Of a stretch of DNA of 42,999 nt, positions 10,641-21,124 are shown piece after piece. A program made the position numbers and the translations under genes. The notes beneath the pieces are model-generated. The model did not search any database and was not told the origin of the DNA. It saw nothing but the letters and a program-made list of their open reading frames with translations. Source of the stretch: Perkinsus olseni (Eukaryota; Perkinsozoa; Perkinsida; Perkinsidae); assembly GCA_013115135.1 (NCBI GenBank), contig JABANP010000451.1, positions 1-42,999 on the forward strand, given 5' to 3'. The stretch's first letter is position 1; each line of letters opens with the position of its first letter.

Positions 10641-11184
10641 CTCCCTGTCGTCGTTTGTGCCTCCGCGACAGCTCCCATTCCTGTTGAGGTCCCATCTGGA
10701 TAAAGCTGAGGCGCTTCCGGTGGGGGCCTGAGGCCCCGGGACTCCCACACCGTCTTACTAGTCAACTCCATTGAAGGAGTCCACGAAGAGAGGGCCCCAG
10801 ATTGCCTCCCTTGTCTACGTGTAGAGTCCTCTGCGTCACCTTGTTCCTCGGAGGAGCGTGAGTATGCGTGCAGTCGCTAAATCAGCTCGGACAGATCAGT
10901 TGAAAAGTCCGATCATCAGGCAGGTGATAGCCAGTATGGCTATACCTCTATACTCGCCATCACCTGCCCGGTTGAAGGGGTTCGTTCTCCTAGTCCCGAC
11001 TTGTTATCCCTTTTCTTGGGCCCTTAATGACTCAGGGTTCAGTCCCAGGTGGCATACCCCCAACAGTGATCACCACAGCTCGAGATAGTAGCCGGGACTA
11101 GGAGGGTTGATCCGGGGCCCTTGAACATGTCGCATTATCAACTTTTGCGTCCCCTGCGGAAACTTTCCTTGATGGCCATTGGCC

Positions 11185-14100
11185 ATGCCTGCTCAGTCCT
11201 TTCCTACGATCATGCCTACCATCCTGTCCTCGCTCCATGCGCTTCTCCTCGTTATCGTCAGTGCCCATCACGACGATAGAAATAGTACTTGGGTTTTTTC
11301 GTAGATGAATTCACATCATCATTCTACTTGAGATGTGCTATGTTCAATCTTAGATTCCCCGCCATCGCTAAGAGGTCCACAGAACGGAGGTGCACTCTGC
11401 CCCCTCAGCCCAGGGGCTCAGCACTTCGGGTACATCACACTAAGCGGTGGCATCAAGTGAGTGCAACCTTTCTCCCGGCTGCGGCGGAGGAGACCCTCCC
11501 TACCGGTACTTCTATGGTATCATCGAAGCTGACAAGAGCCCGGAGACGTCCCCGACTTTCCTCTTCGTCGGTGGTGGACTCGGCAGCAGCAGCATTGGTA
11601 CGGCAACTCGCCTGCTTGGACCCTGCAGGATGGATTCGAGGGGAGAAACGCAGCTATTGAATCAGTAGGGCTATCCATGAGGTTATCATGGTACTTGACG
11701 AGTCTTAAGATACTCCTGGACGGAGGACGCCAACAGCATTTGGATCGACGCACCGGCGCCAACTGGATTCAGTGAAGGGCCGATCGAATCGAAATTGTCG
11801 GCGTTGGCAGTGAATTTGTGAGTCACCAACGTTCACCTGGAGTAAGGGTTTTGCTCTGTTCTCGCAGGGCGAATTTCCTCTGGCTCTTGTTCAAGGACCA
11901 TGGCAATCTAAATAGGGACCTCCACCTGGTCGGAAGTTCAGCGTCCGGTGAGTGTGTCTTTGGTGCCCATCATTGCTGGTGTTGAACAGACTGCTGCCTC
12001 TCCTGAGTTGAGAAGTTCTCAATGAGAACAACGCTCCCAGGATCGATGAATTTTGCACATTAAATTCAATCCTGAAATTGCTCTTTGAAATAAGGAGAGG
12101 CAGCGGCCTATTGACAACCCGTTGATCTCCATCGCTCGCAGCCTCGCTGGTTGCCATGCTCGGGTCTACCATTTTGAGAAAGCCTCAGCTGAAGATCAAC
12201 CTCAAGGGCGTGATGATGCGCTATGGTGTAGTCGGACCGTTGTCAATGTAAGTGTAGCATAAAATTCTACTACTATTTTCACTCCTCTTCACGGTAGTTA
12301 CCAAGGCTGCTTGACGATGGCGGAGGAACGCCGACTGCTGCCTGCAGAGGAGTCGGAATGCCGACTTGCGTACAGTGTGTTGTCTAAGCCCCTAGCCTAG
12401 GCGGAGGCGGAGGGTCACGTCAGCTTGGTTCGGGGCAGTGGGGACCATTCCTGAGGAAGGGCAGGGGCAGTCGCCCCGTCACGGGGCCACGGGGCCCCCC
12501 GGGGGCCGCCCCCGTGGCCTCGCCTCCGCCTATTGACAGCGCCGCTGCCTATGCCAGCGCCAATTCTATGATTCTGGCTCTGCAGTTTCTCGAGCTCTCG
12601 CCTTTTCTGTTTTGCGATTCGGGCCGAGGTGGGCATTTGTGAGATATTCCCAAGGTATTACCAATTGAGAGCTACACGAAATCGGAACTCGCGATTCGGG
12701 AGTGCTACAACGAACCATGAGCACCACCCAATCTTGCGCACTTGAAACCCCTAAATTTTTTGCACGGGGCAGAGGTGCGCAGGCACAGGGCAGTGCAAGG
12801 AGGCACGGGGCACAGGCATATACTGAGAGGGGGGGCACGGGGCTGTTTGCCCTCAAATAAGCCTTAGCCAACACACTGCTTGCGTACTTCCCGTTTCTCA
12901 CCGTTCCCTCTCAGACTTGAAAAAATGGCCCAAGATTTGAAAACATGCGAGACGAAAATCGTGAAGTGCAATTCCGGTGGTCCGGGCGGGCCTCCTGATC
13001 TGGGTAGGGTCGGATGTCAGTAGATCTGCGACAGCTCTACGGGGCAGCTCAGCTGCCCTCAGAGCCCCATGCTGTTTTTCCTGCTTTTCCTGCTCCTTTT
13101 TCAGCTGCTTGTGCTGACGCTACCAAGTTCTGCGACTCCGCCGCTTTGACCCCTGTGGAGAACAGAGGGAGGAGCAAGTAAGCCCATGCAGTATCGTTGG
13201 CTGATGCCTGTCATTAGTGATGCCATCACTGTGATGGTTAAGATTATCTTTACATCGATTATCTAAGTTAACGTTGAGGTTTTCGATAGAGGCCCATGTT
13301 GCCGTTCGAGCGACGCTCCTACCCTTCCTAGGCCTTCGAGACTAAGGGTCGGAGCTCGGGGAATCTGTGCACCGTAAACCACTCTGTATGTGATACCCGC
13401 TTGTTCATTCGAGGCTTTAAGGATACGTGCTAGTCGAGATATGCTGACTACCAACGTCGCCGGTTCGATTCCCACGGTAGTCTTTATTTGACAAGAAAGG
13501 GGGCGACTTGCGATATGAAGTAAGGTCCGCTAGTTCTCGAGAAGCTGTAGAACACGCGGTCGCTTCGCTTTCTCCGCAATTTCCTATGGAATTTTTTCAA
13601 CTCGCAATTGTCTCTTCCGCATCGGATGAGAGGATTCTGGATCACACTGATGAGCACTTCGCGGATGCAGATACGACGTCCGGGCGTCCACTGGAGAAGA
13701 GGGGAAGTTCTTCAAGACCAACCCTGGATCGGTCAGTGGCTTCTGCCATCCGTATACTCTCGGGATTCTCGTCGGCATCATCGTGCTAGTTAGGCCGTCG
13801 GGTTCCTCAACAGGAGGGACGTTCAGACTAAGCTGGGAGTCACTAAGCTGGGTGCTCCTCAGGCCTTCGTACAATCCAATCCGGAAGTAGTAACCCGTCA
13901 TTCTCATTATCGTTCGCCCTCTCCTCATTGTAGGTCCGAGAGGCCTTCAGTAAGTTCACCACCTACGATACGACGAGCTTTGTTGTAGATCTACTGGATG
14001 GAGGGATTAAGGTAACAGAGGGCCGTTCTTCACTCGTGTGGAACCTCCAGGACAGTTGACGACGAAATGATGTACTTGGCAAGAACTACTTGCTATCACC

Positions 14101-14950
14101 GTCGGGCACCGAGCAAGAGCATCAAAGCACAGCAAGTGTGAGTACGGACGTCAGACCCGACTGGACTTGCCCTAGGCTCATCGGACCCTTCAATAACTGC
14201 GGGCGAGTGGTGGAATATCCACCGCTTAGAGTCTAAGCATATCCTCAAAATTTTTGGTTGAGTACCTATTACCCACTGGGTAATAGATACTCAACCAAGC
14301 AGACGTCTGGCAACCGTCTGGCAGACGCTATATTTCTAGAGTGGTGGCCTCCGTCCCCGGCCTCTCCCTGCTGATCCTGTCAGGTAGTGGTAGTTGCGGG
14401 TAATTATGACTACATCACCAACGCCATTGGTAACCTCAACTGGATGATCAGCTTGAAGGGTAAAGACAACTACGGAGAGAAGCTGCGAGCTGTCCAGCCT
14501 AAGACCCTCAAGGTGACCTCACGGTACGCCTCCTGCGCCGCTTTTACTACCCATCGTCTCTTCAGTATCCCAAAGGCGGAGTGTTGGGAACGGTGAGGGC
14601 GTTGAAGTATGCCACTACTGGAGCGAAGATTGCCTTTATTAATGTGAGTCTCGATGAGTAGCGAATTGCACTTGGAAACTCCCCCCCCCAAAAAAAAAAT
14701 CCTCACTCGTTGCTTTTGCACGATTGACAGGATTCTTCTTTTGGGTTGTTTGTTTTCGGTAACGTAGACGAGTGAACAATCGCCGTGAACACCGCTCGGA
14801 ACAGCATATAATTTCTATTGGATACGTGTATACACTTCGAGTATCGTTCGGCGTGTTTAGGTTACAGATGGTGGTCATTACTCTGATCTCAACAACCCCA
14901 GGGGTATCCAGCGCTCCTTCCAGGACTTCCTCTATGGTAGACTCTGGTGA
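11185..14950 (+). CDS. Serine carboxypeptidase-like protein (S10), copy B
   Basis: Fifteen exons: 11185-11284, 11354-11446, 11490-11664, 11710-11817, 11868-11947, 12142-12247, 12298-12351, 12915-13003, 13105-13177, 13671-13731, 13794-13886, 13934-14011, 14384-14512, 14566-14643 and 14861-14950. They join to 468 aa. The ATG starts a signal-peptide-like MPAQSFPTIMPTILSSLHAL. Motifs: FVGGGLGSSSIG (oxyanion loop), SIWIDAPAPTGFSEGP, GSSAS (nucleophile), AGNYDYITNAIGNLNW (Asp) and TDGGH (His). Exon 2 has a weak point. The donor homologous to copy C (after 11456) gives a frameshift here because the acceptor AG has moved, so the frame is saved only by an upstream donor after 11446. Exon 11 is 15 nt longer than in A and C. 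A 506-bp hAT element and a tRNA-like stretch lie inside introns. It may be functional or in early decay. Confidence 0.82.
12373..12878. mobile_element. hAT-type non-autonomous element, 506 bp, copy 1 (in intron 7 of carboxypeptidase B)
   Basis: Terminal inverted repeats CAGTGTGTTGTCTAAG and CTTAGCCAACACACTG, flanked by the 8-bp direct repeat CTTGCGTA (12365-12372 and 12879-12886). CAG-ends plus an 8-bp duplication are the known hAT signature. The interior has a GC-rich palindromic block (about 12475-12520) and no transposase. Removing the element and one copy of the repeat restores an intron like that of copy A. I saw no base difference from the copy at 17136-17641. Confidence 0.95.
13425..13484 (+). 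other. tRNA-like stretch with B-box in intron of copy B
   Basis: GGTTCGATTCCC at 13462-13473 matches the Pol III B-box exactly. It is preceded by sequence resembling an anticodon arm and followed by a T-rich run (TCTTTATTT). GACTACC and GGTAGTC on either side can pair. The T-stem is imperfect, so this is more likely a tRNA-derived repeat than a working tRNA gene. It lies in the 13178-13670 intron. Confidence 0.5.
14256..14296. repeat. 19-bp inverted repeat in intron of copy B
   Basis: Arms 14256-14274 and 14278-14296 pair with one mismatch around ACT. The arm starts GGTTGAGTACCTATTACCC. It lies in the 14012-14383 intron. The matching intron of copy C has no such arm. Confidence 0.9.
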
Positions 14951-16618
14951 AACAGGGGAAGCCACCTTTCAGACGGTGGAAGTGCCTTTCTCTAACAAAA
15001 TGCTGATTGCAGTCAATCCAACTCTTTATTCTCTTTTGTTTATCAACTTTTTTCTGCGGTTCATACTATGAACTTCATAGTATCACTCTCCGAGAGATGC
15101 GGGTCAGTGCTTCGACGCCTCGCTGGTGGCTGTGATGATGACGTAGGTTAAACCATGGGCGACCTGTCTTCTGCAGTGACCGTCTGTGATACCACCCAAT
15201 TCGCGCGAATGAACCGTGGTAACTTTCCTTGTGTTATACTTTTTTGATGGGGCACTAATGACTCGGAGTGGACGTATCTTTGTCAGAGCAAGTCCCAGTT
15301 GTTATCTCTTTTTTTGCTTCATTCATGCGCCGTGTTTCAGCACGGGTGCGCATTCTATTCATGACGTTCTCGGTACGAGAATTTTTATGTTTTCATTTCA
15401 TTATACTTTTCATTTCTGTGGATCAGCCGCCTTTGCTTCTATTTCTTCGTACCCTTTCGAAGGGTCACTATTGTACGGTGTTCGCTTGAAGCATTATGAA
15501 TGAAGAATCTTCTGAGAATCCTCATTCGTGGAGGTGTAAGTGATTATCTCTCTGTCACATTTTGTTTTTTGCGCTTCATATTGTGGAAAAGTTGTGCTTA
15601 TTACTTCTCTCTTCAAAACTCCTCATAGTATTCGACCTCATCGCGTAGCGGAGGCTGATAGAGCGATATGAATGAGGATGTTTCGCAAAATCGCTCAGTT
15701 CGAACTACATTCAAGCGCCCACGATGTTGTGTTGGTGTCGCTTGTTAGGAAGGGTGAGCTACGTTATCGTTCTGGACTCCGCGGCAGTCAATGCCGTCGC
15801 TTCTCAGTCAGGTGAATTTCTAAAGGAGGGCTATGGCGATGGCCGCTTTGTTGAGACTCTCGACTCGAGATTGTTGCACGAGGTTGAAGCTGGCGCCGGC
15901 AGTAGATCTAACATCGTCCCATTGTCACCATTCTCGCCCTTGGGAGGTCTTGAGGCACCCGACTGGACGTGCCGCGGCGAACACCGAACCTGCAACGGCG
16001 GGCGCGCAGTTGATCTGCCCAATGAAATTCCCAATGACGTAGAGGATGGGATGGATAGATGCAGCTGACTGGCCAAGGTAGCCGGGGCAAAGCGGATTGC
16101 GTTGCCCACAGCAGAACTGGTGTGGTCCATATGTCACATATGGACTGTTCAGACTGTTCAGAACAGCCTATAACACGAGAACAACTCACGATGAGCTGCC
16201 AGACAGATCGAACCACAAGGCGATGATCGCTGTGGAAAGACCCACAGACTCCCCACACAGTGTGGTCCACACTCCACTCAGCGGTCATCTATTAGGACTG
16301 AGAATGCCTATCAGCGAATACAATCCCAAGTCTTTCTGCAGACTCACCTCGGAAAATCGTTGAAGACAAACTCTAGTCCTACCTCCACATCGAGGGATTG
16401 GGCTGGGAAGGGCGCGAAAATCAGTCAAAGTCTGATGAGCACCAGATAGCCAATATCATACATTGATAACTAGTAGCGCTTGAGTATCTGCACTAGCTCC
16501 ATTTGTGCGGAAGATGCTCCAACGGCTCATTGCACAACCGTACCCAGTCACTACTGCTTATGTCACAGGGGAGCGTACTTCATTCGTGGCGGAACGTTTC
16601 ATTCGCTGCATTGACATG
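14951..16618. other. 3' flank of copy B and shared duplicated blocks
   Basis: No gene is supported. It contains the 3'-flank block (15000-15720), then two blocks that recur after copy C: about 16022-16150 (twin 22198-22330) and about 16472-16550 (twin 22528-22606). Long open frames on either strand here are not conserved in the twin. Confidence 0.55.
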
Positions 16619-16712
16619 CAGGGTGGCCCAGCGGGGAAGAATGCTATTCTTTCTTACCGGGAATTCCGGAGATTCCCGGGAAGAAAGAATGCTCAATATT
16701 CCCTGGAAGAAT
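16619..16712. mobile_element. Truncated relative of the 320-bp hAT-like element
   Basis: The sequence from CAGGGTGGCCCAG onward matches the first ~95 nt of the element at 6729 with a few changes (GGGAAGAATGCTATTCTTTC, then CCGGGAATTCCGG). The match then stops and no right end was found, so only a left terminus remains. No target duplication can be assigned. Confidence 0.8.
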
Positions 16713-17127
16713 CCGGCTTTAGGAATTTTGATGACCAATGTTGTCGCGAAAACCCAACGCGGTTTTCGAGGTTTACCGTTTCCGATGCGGTTCGCGCAGG
16801 GTTGAATGGGAGACATACTTTTCGCTAGCAGTCTTCACTTCACGGGTGCATCTCTATTGACCAAAGGTAGCATCATGGGGGCGCTCATATTGCCCCTTGC
16901 CGCCTTTGGTACCTCTGCCGTAAGATTCACCTCTATCTTGTCCCTGGCCCTTACTGAGATCTATATAATCGAGATCAATTCATGGCAGTGAAACCTCTGA
17001 CTACGGGGATCGGGAGTCGGGGCGGTGGCCGCGACGGACCTGAAGGCAGCGAAGGCAAGACCTGAAGGCAGTATACCACGGTCGTACCGTGACGGTGCTA
17101 TGATATTACACCCTGACAACGATCCGT
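16713..17127. other. Intergenic repeat remnant
   Basis: The part around 16740-17000 resembles the reverse complement or echo of 8470-8780. No gene was recognised. Confidence 0.4.
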
Positions 17128-17135
17128 ATTACGAG

Positions 17136-17641
17136 CAGTGTGTTGTCTAAGCCCCTAGCCTAGGCGGAGGCGGAGGGTCACGTCAGCTTGGTTCGGGGCA
17201 GTGGGGACCATTCCTGAGGAAGGGCAGGGGCAGTCGCCCCGTCACGGGGCCACGGGGCCCCCCGGGGGCCGCCCCCGTGGCCTCGCCTCCGCCTATTGAC
17301 AGCGCCGCTGCCTATGCCAGCGCCAATTCTATGATTCTGGCTCTGCAGTTTCTCGAGCTCTCGCCTTTTCTGTTTTGCGATTCGGGCCGAGGTGGGCATT
17401 TGTGAGATATTCCCAAGGTATTACCAATTGAGAGCTACACGAAATCGGAACTCGCGATTCGGGAGTGCTACAACGAACCATGAGCACCACCCAATCTTGC
17501 GCACTTGAAACCCCTAAATTTTTTGCACGGGGCAGAGGTGCGCAGGCACAGGGCAGTGCAAGGAGGCACGGGGCACAGGCATATACTGAGAGGGGGGGCA
17601 CGGGGCTGTTTGCCCTCAAATAAGCCTTAGCCAACACACTG
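17136..17641. mobile_element. hAT-type non-autonomous element, 506 bp, copy 2
   Basis: Same length and, by eye, same sequence and orientation as the element at 12373-12878. It is flanked by a different 8-bp direct repeat, ATTACGAG (17128-17135 and 17642-17649). The two independent target duplications show separate insertions and not one duplicated locus. The short frames inside (MPTSARIAKQKRRELEKLQS type on the minus strand) are shared only because the element is. Confidence 0.95.
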
Positions 17642-17649
17642 ATTACGAG

Positions 17650-18360
17650 AAGGTGAATCCGTCCTGGCTAGCGCTCTAGCTAATGTTGATAGCACACAAA
17701 TCTTGTCCCATTTCGTCCCGGTTTCACCGTCCGTAAAACCCTCCGGGATTTACCTCAGTATGATCGACCACGACTGATCGACGAGAATGAAATTCGGGGA
17801 GTATAGGTTTTTTTTTCACCCCCGCACAACGCAGGCGACGATGTGACTGCGTACGCCTGCGTCGTAAAGCCTGTCGTCGTTTGCCTCGGCCGCGGCAGCT
17901 CCCATTTCCCTCTTATGGTGAGGACCTCAACTTGAGGCCCATCCGGATCAAGCTGAGGGGCTTCCACACCATCTTACTAGTCAACTCCATTGAAGGAGTC
18001 TCCGAATAGAGGGCCCCAGTTTGCCTCCCTTGTGTACGTGTAGAGTCCTCTGCGTCACCTCGTTCCTCGGAGTAACGTGAGTGTGCGTGCAGTCGCTAAA
18101 TCACCTTGAACAGATCAGTTGAATAGCCCGATCTTCATACTTTCTCCTAGTCCCGACTTGTTAGCCCCTTTCTTGAGACCTTAGCACCTCCGACTCGGAG
18201 GCTCCGAGTTCAATTCCGGGCGGATGAGACCCGACAGACCCCCAACAGTCATCACCACAGCTTGAGATAGTAGCCGGGACTCGGTCCTGGGGCTCCCAGG
18301 CTGGGAGGGTTGTTTCGGGGCCCTTGAACACGTTCGACCATCATCTTCCGCGTTTCCTTG
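17650..18360. other. 5' flank of carboxypeptidase copy C
   Basis: From about 17873 this matches the flank of copy B at 10648 onward. It should contain the promoter. A small inverted repeat GCAGGCG/CGCCTGC lies at about 17830-17860. A tRNA-like stretch is listed separately. Confidence 0.5.
18185..18230 (+). other. tRNA-like stretch in 5' flank of copy C
   Basis: A CCTCC...GGAGG stem-loop (18187-18201) is followed by GAGTTCAATTCCGGG, which resembles a T-arm and B-box. At the matching place upstream of copy B (about 11033-11050) the sequence is GGGTTCAGTCCCAGG. So both copies carry a degenerate B-box here, with different neighbours. Confidence 0.35.
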
Positions 18361-21124
18361 ATGGCCATGGCCAAACAGTCCTTCTCTACGATCATGCCCA
18401 CCGTCCTGTCCTTGCCCCATGCTCTCCTCCTCGTGGTGGTCAGTGCCGGACAAGACGACAGAAGTAGGGAGGGGGTTATTATCATAGACCCAACTACATC
18501 ATCACTCCACTCGAGATGTGCTATGGTCAACCTTAGATTCCCAGCCATCTCTGAGAGGTCCACAGAACGGAGGTGTCCTGTGTCCCCTCAGCACAGGCGC
18601 CCAGCACTTCGGGTACATCCAAGTGAGCCAATACAATAAGTATGTGTCCTTCGCCCGGCTGTGGCAGCAGAGGCCTTTACTACCGGTACTTCTATGGTAT
18701 CATTGAGGCTGATAAAAGCCCGGAGACGTCCCCGACTTTCATTTCAATCGGAGGTGGGCTTGGCACCAGCAGCATTGGTGTCGCAGCTCGATACAACGGA
18801 CCTTGCACGATGGATGTCAAGGGCAAAATGCAGCTAGTGAATCCGTAGGGCTATGAATGAGGTTACCATAGTATTCAACAAGTTTTAAGATACTCCTGGA
18901 CGGAGGACGCCAACAGTATCTGGGTCGATGCACCGGGGCCTACGGGATTCAGCGAAGGACCAATGGAAGCGGATTTGGCGAAGGTGGTGGTGAATCTGTG
19001 AGTTTTATATATTCGACTGAGGAAAGGGTTTCACATTCATGCTCTAGGGCCAATTTTCTTATCATCTTGTTCAAGGACCACGGCAACCTAGGCAGGGACC
19101 TTCATCTGGTCGGAACTTCAGCTTCAGGTCAGTGTATCTTTTGTGCCCATCATCACTGGTGAAACACCAGTGGTGTTTGATGGACCGCTGATCCCACGAT
19201 CGTTTTTGCGCGTTCCATTCAATCCCACGAGGGCTTCCGAGGTTCAGGATCGACCAACCGCAACGTTAATTTCTGTCGCTCGCAGCCTCACTCGTCGCCA
19301 TGCTCGGGTCTGTCATTTTGAGGAAGCCTCAGCTGAAGGTCAACCTCAAGGGCGTGATGATGCGCCATGGTATAGTCGGACCGTTGTCAATGTAATTGTA
19401 GCACAAAATTATATTACTATTTTCATTCCTCTTTCACTGTAGTTACCAAGGCTGCTTGACGATGGCGAAGGAACGCAAGCTGCTTCCCGCGGGGGAGTCA
19501 GAAAGACGACACCTGCATCCTCTCGTTCACCAAGTTTTATATCAGACTGGTACAAATGGCCCAAGATATGAGAACATGCGAGAGGAAAATCGCCAAGTGC
19601 AACTCTGGTCCGAGACGGCGTCCTGATCTGGGTAGGGCCGAATGGTGGAAGTATCAGCCGAAGTGCTGCTCTCACCTTCTAAGATGCATGTAAAGATGCT
19701 ACCGACTTCTGCGATTCCGCCACTTATGACCTTCTGGAGGAGAAGGGCACGAGCCTGTAAGAGCATTTAGTATCTGAGGTTGAAGCGAGTCGTTAGTGGT
19801 GACCACCAAGTGGTCGTTGAGATCCTTTTCAAGTCTTCTGTAAAGTTGAAGGCCCTGGATGGGTTTTGACCGTCCTGACGACGTTACCTCTCGAGCGCCG
19901 CTTGTGTCCTTTTGTGGCCCCTCTGAACTCGCAAGTGACTTTTACGCATGATGCGTAACGCATCAGATGAACTTCAGTCGAGCAGATACGACGTCCGGGC
20001 GTCCACTGATAAAGAGGACCAGTACTTCAAAGTCAAACCTGGACCGGTGAGTAGGGTATGCCTTCGGGTAGTTCGGAGGCTTCTCAATATCATTATTGCT
20101 TTTTTAGATCAACGAGTTCCTTAACAAGATAAATGTTCAGACCGCGCTGGGCGTTTCTAAGGAGTTTGTATCATCTAATAGGGAGGTACCTTCAGGCTGG
20201 AGTCCAGTCGCTGGACATCCTCATCATCATCATCATCGTCATTATCGGCCGCCCCCTCCTTGTTGTAGGTGCTCGACGCTTTTGATAAGTTCACGACCTA
20301 TGATACGACACGCTTCGTTGTAGATCTACTGGATGGAGGGATTAAGGTAGCACTCAGAGATCAAGGAGGCATCTGGAGAATCGGGGAGCCGTCTATCGCA
20401 TCTTGCTATGATGGGGCGGAACTAGCGGCCTGCACTGAGAATGAGCTTGCCTCTATCATGAGACGCCTGGCCGCGGCCTTCACACTGGTATGTCCTCGAT
20501 CTAGGGATTCTGCATCGCTCCACCACGGCTAAGGTTGGTCGAATATCTCGGATGTTCGTTGCAGCTGAGGCCTTTAGTGCTACGAGACTTTCTACGGTCA
20601 GGTAGTGGTAGTTGCGGGTAATTATGACTACATCACCAACGCCATTGGTAACCTCAACTGGATGACCGGCTTGAAGGGTAAAGACAACTACGGAGAGAAG
20701 CTGCGAGCTGTCCAGCCTAAGACCCTCAAGGTGACCTCACGGTACGCCTCCTGTGCTGCTGCTTTTACTACCCATCGTCTCTTCAGTATCCCAAAGGTGG
20801 AGTGTTGGGAACTGTGAGAGCGTCGCAGTATGCTACTACTGGAGCGAAGATTGCCTTTATCAATGTGAGTCTCGATGAGTAGCGAGTCACTACTAGTGAC
20901 TTCAGTGGAGTCACTAGTTTATCAACTACGCTGCTGGAACCTCGGGATTCGGACAACTCTCCCGTTACTGCGGTTAGGGATCCGATAACCCGTGATGTCA
21001 TGCGTGTTGTTGTTCATGAAACCGACGTGATCAGGTTACGGATGGTGGTCATTACTCTGAGCTCAACAACCCTAGGGGCATGCAGCGCTCCTTCCAGGAC
21101 TTCCTATATGGTAGACTCTGGTGA
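18361..21124 (+). CDS. Serine carboxypeptidase-like protein (S10), copy C, complete
   Basis: Fifteen exons join to 466 aa with every junction GT-AG and in phase: 18361-18463, 18537-18639, 18671-18844, 18890-18997, 19048-19127, 19286-19391, 19443-19496, 19546-19631, 19684-19756, 19986-20046, 20108-20185, 20269-20346, 20602-20730, 20787-20864 and 21035-21124. The start gives a signal peptide (MAMAKQSFSTIMPTVLSLPH). GYIQV, YRYFYGIIEADKSPETSP, GGGLGTSS (96-103), NPYSWTEDANSIWVDAPGP, GTSAS (185-189), YDVRAST, AGNYDYITNAIG and TDGGH follow in family order. The inferred triad is Ser187, Asp377, His443, with spacing 190 and 66, close to that of yeast carboxypeptidase Y. The Asn and Glu that bind the peptide C-terminus in the family are Gly96 and Thr186 here. 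It is probably a secreted or vacuolar hydrolase with altered specificity. Confidence 0.9.
20219..20240. repeat. (ATC)n microsatellite in intron
   Basis: A short run of CATCAT units lies in the 20186-20268 intron of copy C, just before the acceptor. Confidence 0.8.

Larger units (their letters stand above)
10648..16550 (+). repeat. Segmental duplication unit B
   Basis: From GCAGCTCCCATT-type sequence upstream of carboxypeptidase copy B to about 16550, the order of recognisable blocks is the same as in 17873-22606. The blocks are a 5' flank with CTCCATTGAAGGAGTC, the gene, its 3' flank, the block AATTCCCAATGACGTAGAGG (16025), and the block AACTAGTAGCGCTTGA (16472). The units have diverged by point changes, insertions and transposons. 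Confidence 0.75.

Noticed and set aside
12415..12636. 73-aa minus-strand frame present twice (also 17178-17399)
   Set aside because: It lies inside the 506-bp transposon and is identical only because the element is; no transposase or known domain.
13425..13484. Functional tRNA gene
   Set aside because: B-box fits, but no acceptor stem or full cloverleaf can be drawn; T-stem has mismatches. The same holds for the tRNA-like introns.
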